Assembly (NCBI GenBank): GCA_945931475.1
Contig: CAMEPD010000021.1
Span: forward strand, 1-34,009
Length of the DNA stretch: 34,009 nucleotides
Origin: an uncultured Muribaculaceae bacterium
GTDB lineage: Bacteria > Bacteroidota > Bacteroidia > Bacteroidales > Muribaculaceae
Reading direction: 5' to 3'
Part shown: positions 24,716-32,727 of the stretch, piece by piece
Layout of the letters: each line of letters opens with the position of its first letter
Position numbering within the stretch: the first letter of the stretch is position 1
Made by a program: the position numbers and the translations under genes
Notes under the pieces: generated by a model
What the model was told of the DNA's origin: nothing
What the model saw: only the letters and a program-made list of their open reading frames with translations
Databases searched by the model: none

Positions 24716-25459
24716 TTAGGTCTTCGAAGCCCCGGCTTCGCGGTGTCGCGGCGTCATGTCGAAGAGTTGGCGACGTTCGTCGTCGGTGAGCGAGGCGAAG
24801 CCCGAAGTGCGTGCTTTCTCCAGAATGGCGTTGCGCCGGGCTGTATTCTGCATCATGCGCCTGACTTGCTCGGTCTTTGCCTTGTACTGGTGTCGCCAGC
24901 GGTACCATACGGCTACCCCGACAGCGATACCGGCGAAGTGGACTGCGATTGTAGAGGCATCACCGGTGAAGAAGCTCAGAAGGGCAACCGGCGCTATGAG
25001 CCACAGCGGCACACGCCCGACCAGAAACAGGTGTACCGGGTAGCGTGGCTGATTCAGGGTTACTGCGGTGACAATGGCGGCTGTGGCGGCCGATGCGCCG
25101 GTGAGCTCCCCGCCGTTCCCCGCCATGAAAAATCCCTCGATTGCATAAACGGCACCCCCGGCTAAAGCGCCGATAAGGTAGGTAATCCCTACGGCGCGGC
25201 CTCCGCGCATATTTCCCAATATGGCTCCGAACCACCATAGCCACAGCATATTGACCAGCAGGTGCAGGAAGTCGACCTGTACCACTGAATAGGTCAGTAT
25301 AGTCCAGGGGCGCGTCAGGAGTGTCACGGCGTCCGACGGCAGTGCAATCCAGGCAAGGATGGCCTCGAAGTCCGCCGGGACCTCGGGCAACAGCATCCAC
25401 GCGAGCTTAAGTGCCGCGTAGACAGCCAAATTGAGCAATATCAGACGCTTGGTATCCAT
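24716..25459 (-). CDS. Rhomboid family intramembrane serine protease (second of two)
   Basis: A 247-residue polytopic protein with about six hydrophobic segments. Rhomboid motifs: H66 and N70 in FLHLLVNMLWLWW, nucleophile S123 in LTGASAATAA, and catalytic H174 in IAVHFAGIAVG. The Ser-His dyad is intact. After the last helix there is a cytosolic-looking basic tail of about 60 residues (KAKTEQVRRMMQNTARRNAI, then SLTDDERRQLFDM). It follows the longer rhomboid by 12 nt and precedes the EEP gene by 30 nt. It is quite diverged from its neighbour (GASAA instead of GASGAIFG), so the pair is likely old and functionally distinct. Confidence 0.92.
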   Translation of the reverse strand: MDTKRLILLNLAVYAALKLAWMLLPEVPADFEAILAWIALPSDAVTLLTRPWTILTYSVVQVDFLHLLVNMLWLWWFGAILGNMRGGRAVGITYLIGALAGGAVYAIEGFFMAGNGGELTGASAATAAIVTAVTLNQPRYPVHLFLVGRVPLWLIAPVALLSFFTGDASTIAVHFAGIAVGVAVWYRWRHQYKAKTEQVRRMMQNTARRNAILEKARTSGFASLTDDERRQLFDMTPRHREAGASKT

Positions 25460-25471
25460 CGTAAGAGAGTA

Positions 25472-26236
25472 TTAATAGTATGGACCGCCGATTATCCCCT
25501 TCTTCTTCCAGAAGAGTAGGATGAGCAATCCGGCCACCATTCCGCCGAGATGCGCGAAGTGAGCCACCGTATCGGCCTGATTGGGATAGATGGCCAGACC
25601 CAGCTCGATGGCTGCGTATATTATTACAAAGGTGCGGGCCTTGATAGGCATAGGGGGAATAATCATGTAGATGCGGAGGTTCGGGAACATGAATCCGTAT
25701 GCTAACAGGATGCCGAATATGGCGCCGGATGCGCCGACCGTCGGAGTGTGGTAGAGAGCGAAAATGCTCTGGACAGCCGGTTCTATGGCGCTGATGCCCA
25801 ACCGGCTTACCTCGAAGTTGGTCACCCGGCTGTGGCGTAGAAGTTCGCAGAGCGCCGAACCGTTCTCGAAAAGGCCGGCGTAGTGGTTGATCATCAGGGC
25901 GAAAACCCCCTCCTGAATCAACGCCGCGCCGATACCGCACGACATATAGTAGAACAGAAATTTCGTGGGGCCGAGCACACGTTCCATTGTCACGCCGAAC
26001 ATGAACAGCGCCCACATATTGAAGAAAAGGTGGGTGAAATTGGCGTGGACGAACATATATGTGAACAGCTGCGAGGGCACGAACTGGTCCGATGTGAAGT
26101 AGTAAAGGGCGCACCAACGCTCGATAAAGCGAGCGGCTGCCGGCAGAAGAGCCATGGCAATCCACACGATAATGTTGATTATCAGGAGGTTTTTGGTAAC
26201 CGGGGGAATCCGGTCAATATAATCTTTGAATCCCAT
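25472..26236 (-). CDS. Rhomboid family intramembrane serine protease (first of two)
   Basis: A 254-residue polytopic protein. Motifs: HANFTHLFFNMWALFMFG (H69, N73), nucleophile S170 in VGASGAIFG, and AHFAHLGGMVAG with the catalytic His probably H229. A longer loop of about 55 residues (about 110-165) lies between the third helix region and the serine helix. Rhomboids cut transmembrane helices within the membrane; targets here are unknown. It is the first gene of the rhomboid-rhomboid-EEP unit. The start is the ATG after a TACTTTTG box 28 nt upstream. Confidence 0.94.
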   Translation of the reverse strand: MGFKDYIDRIPPVTKNLLIINIIVWIAMALLPAAARFIERWCALYYFTSDQFVPSQLFTYMFVHANFTHLFFNMWALFMFGVTMERVLGPTKFLFYYMSCGIGAALIQEGVFALMINHYAGLFENGSALCELLRHSRVTNFEVSRLGISAIEPAVQSIFALYHTPTVGASGAIFGILLAYGFMFPNLRIYMIIPPMPIKARTFVIIYAAIELGLAIYPNQADTVAHFAHLGGMVAGLLILLFWKKKGIIGGPYY

Positions 26237-26264
26237 TCTAAAATAACGCTTTAATCTTAAACTA

Positions 26265-26272
26265 CAAAAGTA
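26265..26272 (-). promoter_or_regulatory. -7 box for the rhomboid-EEP unit
   Basis: Minus strand TACTTTTG, an exact TAnnTTTG match, 28 nt before the first rhomboid ATG. The -33 element is not clear. It lies about 40 nt from the opposite-facing tRNA promoter. Confidence 0.5.
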
Positions 26273-26310
26273 CGAAAAAAATTATAATACGGAAAAATCA
26301 TTACAAATAT

Positions 26311-26341
26311 TTGCATAATTCAATTTTTGATAGTAATTTTG
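26311..26341 (+). promoter_or_regulatory. tRNA-Ser promoter
   Basis: TTG (26311-26313), exactly 20 nt, then TAATTTTG (26334-26341). This is the same spacing as the dcp and amt promoters. The tRNA begins 36 nt after the box. Confidence 0.85.
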
Positions 26342-26377
26342 CACCGCATTTGGGAGGAGAAATGCCCGGATGCATTC

Positions 26378-26462
26378 GGAAAGATGGCAGAGTGGTCGAT
26401 TGCATCGGTCTTGAAAACCGACGAGGGTCACACCTCCGGGGGTTCGAATCCCTCTCTTTCCG
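26378..26462 (+). tRNA. tRNA-Ser (anticodon UGA)
   Basis: An 85-nt tRNA with acceptor stem GGAAAGA (26378-26384) pairing with TCTTTCC (26455-26461) and discriminator G at 26462. The anticodon loop reads CTTGAAA, with TGA as anticodon. There is a long variable arm, as in all tRNA-Ser, and a T arm with GGTTCGAATCC. The 3' CCA is not encoded. It has its own promoter and terminator. Confidence 0.95.
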
Positions 26463-26465
26463 CTG

Positions 26466-26492
26466 AAAAAGCAGCCCCAGAGGCTGCTTTTT
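26466..26492 (+). terminator. tRNA-Ser terminator
   Basis: AAAAAGCAGCC (26466-26476) pairs perfectly over 11 bp with GGCTGCTTTTT (26482-26492), loop CCAGA, ending in T5. It starts 3 nt after the tRNA. Confidence 0.93.
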
Positions 26493-26524
26493 GCGTGAAA
26501 GGGGGCGACGCCTTTAAAAACTAT

Positions 26525-26596
26525 AGGGTCTTTAGGGTCTTTAGGGTCTTTAGGGTCTTTAAAGTCATTAAAGTCTTTAAGGTCTTTAAGGTCTTT
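26525..26596 (+). repeat. 9-bp tandem repeat, eight units
   Basis: Four perfect AGGGTCTTT units (26525-26560) are followed by AAAGTCATT, AAAGTCTTT and two AAGGTCTTT. The first four units hold GGG tracts with 6-nt spacers. The array starts 32 nt after the tRNA terminator. Its minus-strand translation reads as KDP/KDL units but is not a credible gene. No gene is seen in 26597-26757. Confidence 0.95.
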
Positions 26597-26635
26597 TGGG
26601 GATATGAGGTTGCTTTTGCAAACTGCTAAAAATCT

Positions 26636-26682
26636 ACACTCCATTAAAGAAATATGCTATTTTGTTTGGTGGAATGGAGTGT
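26636..26682 (+). promoter_or_regulatory. Inverted repeat across the amt promoter, candidate operator
   Basis: ACACTCCATT (26636-26645) is a perfect inverted match to AATGGAGTGT (26673-26682), centre gap 27 nt. The right arm lies between the -33 and -7 elements of the amt promoter and the left arm lies upstream, so the dyad sits in DNA that is not transcribed from this promoter. It may bind a dimeric regulator or loop. Confidence 0.55.
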
Positions 26683-26696
26683 TTTGTCTAAATTTG
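26665..26696 (+). promoter_or_regulatory. amt-gltB promoter
   Basis: TTTG (26665-26668), 20 nt, then TAAATTTG (26689-26696). Both elements match consensus. Predicted start is near 26703, giving a leader of about 55 nt before the amt ATG. Confidence 0.85.
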
Positions 26697-26757
26697 TCGC
26701 GTTTTTAGTGGATATGAGTTTTCATAGGTTTATTTCATTTTCCAAGGTTTATATCTT

Positions 26758-28179
26758 ATGACAATTAAGAGTAAAAAGGTGAACTGGGGTTGGCTCACCG
26801 TTCTTTTAGGTTTACTCGCTATATGTGCGGCGGGTCTGTTTTCAACCCTCGATATGCGAACGTTCGATATGACTAACGACCACCTTTGGGCCAACGTCGC
26901 ATGGATGATTACTGCAACGATTTTCGTGCTGATGATGACGCCGGGCCTATCGTTCTTCTACGGCGGTATGGTCCATCGTAAAAATGTGATCTCCACCATG
27001 TTGCAGAGTTTTATCGTGATGGGTTTTGTAAGTGTAATCTGGGTTGTCTTCGGCTTTGGCCTCGCTTTCGGTAACGATATCGGCCATGTCATCGGCAACC
27101 CTCTTGATTTTTTTCTGATGAAGGGTTGCGGTGTCGGCAATGTGGTTTCTCCCGGCAGTGATACCACGCAAATCGGACTGGTTACCACTACCATCCCCCT
27201 TGCGCTGTTCGCTCTCTTCCAGATGAAGTTCGCCATTATCACCCCGTCGCTCATCACGGGAGCTTTCGCCGAGAGGGTGCACTTCACGGGCTATCTGCTC
27301 TTTATGATGCTCTGGACGGTGCTGGTTTACTGCCCGTTGGCTCACTGTACATGGCATCCCGACGGACTTTTCGGTATGCTGCACGTTCATGATTATGCCG
27401 GCGGTATAGTGGTACACGCTGCCTCGGGTATAGCGGCCCTGGCCGGTGCGCTGTTCCTGGGCAAACGTGTTACGAAGGATAATAAACCGGCGAATGTGCC
27501 CTTCGTGCTGCTTGGTGCGGCGCTGTTGTGGCTTGGCTGGTTCGGTTTCAACGGCGGTTCGTCGCTGGCAGCCGACGGCATCGCCATATCGGCGTTCCTG
27601 AACACCAACACGGCGGCCGCCACGGCCATGGTGGCATGGGTGGCCCTCGACGCAGTCTGCGGACGCAAACCCTCGGCAATGGGAGCCGCGGTCGGTGCCG
27701 TGGTCGGACTTGTGGCCATAACACCCTGCGCCGGTTGGGTCACCGTGGGGCAGAGCCTCTTTATCGCCTTCTTCATAACCGTATGCTGCCACAGCGCAGT
27801 AAGTTGGAAAAGCTATAGCCGACGCCTTGACGACGCGCTCGACGTGTTCCCCACCCATGGTCTGGGCGGTATCATCGGCACACTTCTCACCGGCATCTTT
27901 GCTTACGATTTCTTTGCCGCCGGTGACCCTGAGATGCCGTCGCGCTGGCAGTTCTTTCTGAATCACGTGTTGGTAATGGCCGGCGTATTCATCTATACAT
28001 TCGCCATGAGTTATGCCCTTTACTGGCTGACCAACAAGATTATACCGATGCGTGTCTCGAAGGAGAACGAAAAGATGGGCCTCGACGCCTCGCAACATAA
28101 CGAAGAGTATGAAGCCCCCGAACCGAAGGATGCCTATCCCTCGGTTGCCGAGTGGTTCCGCGGCATTGAGGAGAACTGA
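26758..28179 (+). CDS. amt: Ammonium transporter (Amt/MEP/Rh family)
   Basis: A 473-residue inner-membrane channel that imports ammonium. An extra N-terminal hydrophobic segment (residues 10-30, probably a cleaved or twelfth helix) precedes the usual eleven helices. Family signatures include FFYGGMVHRKNVIST, the pore His H220 in GGIVVHAASGIAAL, FGFNGGSSLAADG, and the second pore His H367 in FPTHGLGGIIGTLLTG. The cytosolic tail ends with APEPKDAYPSVAEWFRGIEEN. Amt is usually gated by a PII protein, but no glnK lies next to it here. It begins a unit with gltB 48 nt downstream, coupling ammonium uptake to glutamate synthesis; the promoter carries a dyad. Confidence 0.96.
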   Translation: MTIKSKKVNWGWLTVLLGLLAICAAGLFSTLDMRTFDMTNDHLWANVAWMITATIFVLMMTPGLSFFYGGMVHRKNVISTMLQSFIVMGFVSVIWVVFGFGLAFGNDIGHVIGNPLDFFLMKGCGVGNVVSPGSDTTQIGLVTTTIPLALFALFQMKFAIITPSLITGAFAERVHFTGYLLFMMLWTVLVYCPLAHCTWHPDGLFGMLHVHDYAGGIVVHAASGIAALAGALFLGKRVTKDNKPANVPFVLLGAALLWLGWFGFNGGSSLAADGIAISAFLNTNTAAATAMVAWVALDAVCGRKPSAMGAAVGAVVGLVAITPCAGWVTVGQSLFIAFFITVCCHSAVSWKSYSRRLDDALDVFPTHGLGGIIGTLLTGIFAYDFFAAGDPEMPSRWQFFLNHVLVMAGVFIYTFAMSYALYWLTNKIIPMRVSKENEKMGLDASQHNEEYEAPEPKDAYPSVAEWFRGIEEN

Positions 28180-28227
28180 CCCGGCGACTTCCAACCAATT
28201 GATAACATACACTCATTATCACCGGAT

Positions 28228-31200
28228 ATGCTTAGTGACAGAATGAAATCACGGGGCCTTTACCGCCCTGAAAACGAGAAAGATGCGTGCGGCGTAGGGC
28301 TGCTTGTCAACGTAAAGGGAATCAAGAGCCACCGCCTTGTGGAACAGGGCCTCCAGGTGCTCGAACACATGGTGCATCGCGGAGCCGAGGGAGCCGACCC
28401 GAAAACCGGCGACGGTGCCGGCATAATGGTGCAGATTCCCCACGAATTCATTCTGCTTCAGGGTATTCCGGTTCCCGAGAAGGGGCGCTACGGCACCGGA
28501 CTGGTGTTTCTGCCGCACGACCCCGATGCCGGGCAGCTGATGCTCGATCTTATCGAGCGCGAGGCTATCGCTCTGGGTATGAAACTGATGGCCGTGCGCG
28601 ATGTCCCCACCAACAATGAGGGACTCGGACAGGTTGCTCGCGAGGCCGAACCACGTATCGTGCAGATTTTCGTTTCCGACGAGGAGTCTGACGACCCGGT
28701 GGAGATACGCCTGTACCTGCTCAGAAAAATTGTTGAGAAGAAAATTGCGGCGTCGACTATCCGCAGCCGCGAGGAATTTTATGTGGTGTCGCTGTCGTCT
28801 CGCGTGATTGTATATAAGGGTATGCTGTCGAGTCTGCAGCTACGCTACTATTTCCCCGACCTGATGAACCCGCGCTTCACCACGGCCATGGCGCTGGTGC
28901 ACTCGCGGTTCTCCACCAACACATTCCCAACGTGGTCGCTGGCACAACCCTTCCGTATGCTGGGCCATAACGGCGAAATCAACACCATCCAGGGCAACCG
29001 TCTGTGGATGACCGCCCGCGAGGGGCTGATGCAGCCGGCCAATTTCGCCGGGCACGACGTTACTCCCGTCATACAGCCCGGCATGAGCGACTCGGCTTCG
29101 CTCGATAATGTGCTGGAATTCTTTGTGATGGCCGGCATGAGCCTGCCGCACGCCCTGGCGATGCTGGTGCCGGAATCATTCAACGACAAGAACCCCATAT
29201 CGTCGCGCCTGAAGGCCTTTTACGAGTATCACTCGATTCTGATGGAGGCCTGGGACGGCCCGGCAACCCTGCTCTTCAGCGACGGCCGTTACGCCGGGGG
29301 TATGCTTGACCGCAACGGTCTGCGCCCCGCCCGGTACCTCATTACCAAGAACAACACCGTAGTGCTCGCCTCCGAAACCGGTGTGCTCCCCTTCGAACCG
29401 GCCGAAATCCGCGAAAAGGGGCGTCTGCGACCCGGCAAGATGATGATGGTCGACATGAAGGAGGGGCGTATCTACCACGACGACGAACTCAAGGAGGCCC
29501 TGGCCCAGGAGCATCCCTACCGCGACTGGCTGCAGCTCAACCGTATAAATCTCGATAATATCCGCTCGGGGCGCAAGGTCGGCAATGACGTCGCCGACTA
29601 CCGGCGACTCCTCGCTACCTTCGGTTACCACGCCGAGGAGGTCGACCGCATAATCCGCCCGATGGTGGTCGACGCCAAGGAACCGATTCACTCCATGGGC
29701 AAAGACACACCGCAGGCGCTCTTCTCGCGGCGCCCCGAACTGCTTTACGACTACTTCAGGCAGCATTTCGCCCAGGTGACAAACCCGCCCATCGACCCTC
29801 TGCGTGAGGAACTTGTGATGAGCCTCGACAGTTACATCGGTGCCGTGGGGCTGAGCCTTCTTGACTTCTCGCCCGAGCTTTGCAAAATGGTATTGTTGCG
29901 CCGCCCGATTATCACCAACCGTGAGCTTGACCTGCTCTGCAATCTCCGCTACAAGGGGTTCAACACGCGAAAGCTCAGGATGACCTTCCCGGTATCCGAC
30001 GGGTCCGACGGCCTCGCCGCCGGCATCGAGCGACTCTGCCGCGAGGCGGAACAGGCTGTTGATGATGGATGCAATTACGTGATACTCAGCGATAGAGGGG
30101 TCGATGCGGAGAATGCTCCGATTCCGGCGCTGTTGGCTACTTCGGCCGTTCACCATCATCTGATTCATCGCAAAAAACGTATGCAGACGGCGCTGATTGT
30201 CGAAACGGCGTCGGCTCGCGAGGTGATGCATTTCGCTCTCCTCGTGGGGTACGGCGCATCGGCCGTCAACCCCTACCTGGCGTTCGGCCTCATCGACGAC
30301 CTGGTAAAGAATAATCAGGTGCAACTCGATTTCGACACAGCATCGCGCCACTTCGTGCAGGCCGTCGACAAGGGGCTTCTGAAAGTCATGTCGAAGATGG
30401 GTATCTCGACGCTCACCTCCTACAAGGGCGCCCAGCTGTTTGAGGCGCTTGGCCTGAGCCGCGAAATGTGCAGCCGCTACTTCGGCAACACTCCATCGGC
30501 CATCGGCGGAATCGGAGTTCAGGAGTTGGCCGCAAATATCCTCAAAAGCCACGCCGAAGCCTTCGCCGAAGGTTTCGATACCGAATCCGAACTGCCGTTT
30601 ATCGGGCATTATGTCTTCCGCAAGGGGGGCGAGAGCCATGCCTGGAATCCCCACGTAATCGCCACGCTCCAGAAGTCGACGCGACTGGGAGATTATGAGA
30701 TTTTCAAAGAGTTCTGCCGCTCGGCCGACGTCAAGGATGAACCGGTGTTTATCCGTGATTTCCTGCAGCTTAACAGCGACAGGCAACCGGTGCCGCTCGA
30801 TGAGGTCGAGCCTGAGAACGACATCATGAAGCGATTCGTGGCCGGTGCCATGTCGTTCGGAGCCATCAGTCTTGAGGCGCACGAAACTATCGCCCTGGCC
30901 ATGAACGCCATCGGTGGCCGCAGCAATACCGGCGAAGGTGGCGAGGACCCGGCGCGTTTCGCTCCGCTCCCCGACGGCTCGTCGACCCGGTCGGCAATCA
31001 AGCAGATAGCCTCAGGACGTTTCGGCGTCAACACCGAATACCTCGTAAATGCCGACGAAATTCAGATTAAGGTTGCTCAGGGTGCCAAGCCCGGCGAGGG
31101 TGGCCAACTCCCAGGCTTTAAGGTTGATGAGGTTATCGCCAAAACGCGCCATTCGCTTCCCGGCATCTCGCTGATTTCGCCACCCCCTCACCACGATATC

Positions 31201-32718
31201 TATTCGATTGAAGATCTGGCGCAGCTGATTTTCGATTTGAAAAATGTGAATCCGCGCGCCAAGGTAAGCGTGAAGCTGGTTGCCGAGAACGGCGTGGGAA
31301 CCATAGCCGCCGGGGTCACCAAGGCCAAGAGCGACCTCATAGTAATCAGTGGCGGCGACGGCGGTACCGGCGCATCACCTGCCAGCTCAATCAGTTACGC
31401 CGGAGTTCCGGTGGAAATCGGTCTGGCCGAGACCCAACAGACGCTCGTTATCAACAATCTCCGTCGCCAGGTGCGCCTGCAGGCCGACGGGCAGCTGAAA
31501 ACCGCCCGCGACATTGTGGTGACAGCCATGCTCGGCGCCGAGGAGTATGGGTTCGCCACATCGGTGCTTGTGGTGCTCGGCTGCGTGCTGAAGCGCGTTT
31601 GCCACACCAACACCTGCCCCATGGGCGTGGCTACCCAGAATCCTGAGCTGCGTAAGAAGTTCCGAGGTCGCTCGGAATACCTTGTGAATTATTTCCGTTT
31701 CCTGGCCCGCGAGGTGCGCGAAATCTTAGCGTCGCTCGGCTACCGGTCGCTCGACGAGATAATCGGCCGCCCCGACCTGCTGAAAGTCGATACCGATCTG
31801 GCCGCGCGCTTTGCACCGGGGCTCGACCTGACCGACCTGCTGCACATCCCCGTCGAGGCCGCCGAGGGGAATTCGGTACGTTGCGTCGTCGAACAGCAGC
31901 ACGACATCAGCCGTGTGCTCGACCACGAAATCATATCGCGCACGCTGCCGGTCATCAAGGCCGGAATGCCCGTGGAGCTCGAATTCCCTATTGCGAACAC
32001 TGACCGCGCCACCGGCGCCATGCTCTCGGGCGAACTTACACGCTTGGCGCCTGAGCTGAAGGATATCAACCCAAATATCCGCTGCGTCTTCAAGGGTTCG
32101 GCCGGACAGAGTTTCGGCGCGTTCCTCATCCCCGGCATCGCGTTCCGCCTCGAGGGAGACGCCAATGATTACGTTGGCAAGGGGCTGTCGGGCGGCCGCA
32201 TTGTCATCGTGCCCCCGAAAGGGTCGACATTCCCTCCCGAAGAGAATATAATTGCCGGAAACACTGCGCTTTACGGCGCTACTGAGGGCGAACTCTACGT
32301 GTCGGGCCGTGTGGGCGAGCGTTTCTGCGTGCGTAACTCCGGAGCCACTGCCGTGGTCGAAGGGGTAGGGGACCACTGCTGCGAATACATGACCGGCGGA
32401 CGATGCGTGGTCCTCGGCCCGACCGGGCGAAACTTCGCCGCCGGCATGAGCGGCGGTATCGCATACGTATGGAACCCTACGGGCGATTTCGACTATTTCT
32501 GCAACATGGAGCTCGTGGAGCTGTCGCTCATTGACAATGAGCATGATTCACGCGAACTTCACCGCCTGGTTTCGGCCCACTACAAGTACACACGCTCGCC
32601 GTTGGCAGGACGTATGCTCGAGGATTGGGCGAAATATTCGGCGGAATTCATCAAGGTTACACCCACCGAATTCAAAAAGTTCCTTCAAAAGCACCCTCAG
32701 GAAGCAGAAAAAGTGTAA
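28228..32718 (+). CDS. gltB: Glutamate synthase large (alpha) subunit
   Basis: GltB makes two glutamates from glutamine and 2-oxoglutarate. The 1496-residue protein is full length. The type II amidotransferase domain begins after a short propeptide, with catalytic Cys in NEKDACGVGLLVN (Cys21 from this start), and HRGAEGADPKTGDGAGIM follows. The FMN-binding synthase domain (about 790-1180) includes SGGDGGTGASPASSISYAGV. The [3Fe-4S] ligands are C1119-x5-C-x4-C (CVLKRVCHTNTCPMG). The GXGXG beta-helix domain fills the C-terminus (GLSGGRIVIVPP). ATG 28243 (MKSRGLY) is an alternative start that matches relatives better. The NAD(P)H-linked small subunit gltD is not downstream; a dipeptide epimerase is. 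Its TAA stop is part of that gene's -7 box. Confidence 0.97.
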   Translation: MLSDRMKSRGLYRPENEKDACGVGLLVNVKGIKSHRLVEQGLQVLEHMVHRGAEGADPKTGDGAGIMVQIPHEFILLQGIPVPEKGRYGTGLVFLPHDPDAGQLMLDLIEREAIALGMKLMAVRDVPTNNEGLGQVAREAEPRIVQIFVSDEESDDPVEIRLYLLRKIVEKKIAASTIRSREEFYVVSLSSRVIVYKGMLSSLQLRYYFPDLMNPRFTTAMALVHSRFSTNTFPTWSLAQPFRMLGHNGEINTIQGNRLWMTAREGLMQPANFAGHDVTPVIQPGMSDSASLDNVLEFFVMAGMSLPHALAMLVPESFNDKNPISSRLKAFYEYHSILMEAWDGPATLLFSDGRYAGGMLDRNGLRPARYLITKNNTVVLASETGVLPFEPAEIREKGRLRPGKMMMVDMKEGRIYHDDELKEALAQEHPYRDWLQLNRINLDNIRSGRKVGNDVADYRRLLATFGYHAEEVDRIIRPMVVDAKEPIHSMGKDTPQALFSRRPELLYDYFRQHFAQVTNPPIDPLREELVMSLDSYIGAVGLSLLDFSPELCKMVLLRRPIITNRELDLLCNLRYKGFNTRKLRMTFPVSDGSDGLAAGIERLCREAEQAVDDGCNYVILSDRGVDAENAPIPALLATSAVHHHLIHRKKRMQTALIVETASAREVMHFALLVGYGASAVNPYLAFGLIDDLVKNNQVQLDFDTASRHFVQAVDKGLLKVMSKMGISTLTSYKGAQLFEALGLSREMCSRYFGNTPSAIGGIGVQELAANILKSHAEAFAEGFDTESELPFIGHYVFRKGGESHAWNPHVIATLQKSTRLGDYEIFKEFCRSADVKDEPVFIRDFLQLNSDRQPVPLDEVEPENDIMKRFVAGAMSFGAISLEAHETIALAMNAIGGRSNTGEGGEDPARFAPLPDGSSTRSAIKQIASGRFGVNTEYLVNADEIQIKVAQGAKPGEGGQLPGFKVDEVIAKTRHSLPGISLISPPPHHDIYSIEDLAQLIFDLKNVNPRAKVSVKLVAENGVGTIAAGVTKAKSDLIVISGGDGGTGASPASSISYAGVPVEIGLAETQQTLVINNLRRQVRLQADGQLKTARDIVVTAMLGAEEYGFATSVLVVLGCVLKRVCHTNTCPMGVATQNPELRKKFRGRSEYLVNYFRFLAREVREILASLGYRSLDEIIGRPDLLKVDTDLAARFAPGLDLTDLLHIPVEAAEGNSVRCVVEQQHDISRVLDHEIISRTLPVIKAGMPVELEFPIANTDRATGAMLSGELTRLAPELKDINPNIRCVFKGSAGQSFGAFLIPGIAFRLEGDANDYVGKGLSGGRIVIVPPKGSTFPPEENIIAGNTALYGATEGELYVSGRVGERFCVRNSGATAVVEGVGDHCCEYMTGGRCVVLGPTGRNFAAGMSGGIAYVWNPTGDFDYFCNMELVELSLIDNEHDSRELHRLVSAHYKYTRSPLAGRMLEDWAKYSAEFIKVTPTEFKKFLQKHPQEAEKV

Positions 32719-32723
32719 CTTTG
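32716..32723 (+). promoter_or_regulatory. -7 box overlapping the gltB stop, before the epimerase
   Basis: TAACTTTG fits TAnnTTTG; its first three bases are the gltB stop codon. Only TGGT separates it from the epimerase ATG at 32728, the same geometry as at lepA. No clear -33 element is seen within gltB. Confidence 0.45.
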
Positions 32724-32727
32724 TGGT

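Noticed and set aside
26282..26644. Minus-strand frame encoding KDP/KDL repeats
   Set aside because: It is the translation of the 9-bp repeat and runs antisense through the tRNA-Ser gene and its terminator.
26947..28212. 421-codon open frame antisense to amt
   Set aside because: Shadow of a full-length ammonium transporter; His/Arg-rich translation without domains.
29176..30882. 568-codon open frame antisense to gltB
   Set aside because: The frame lies wholly inside gltB, whose domains are intact. Long antisense frames arise from the codon bias of this DNA; the translation has no recognisable domain.
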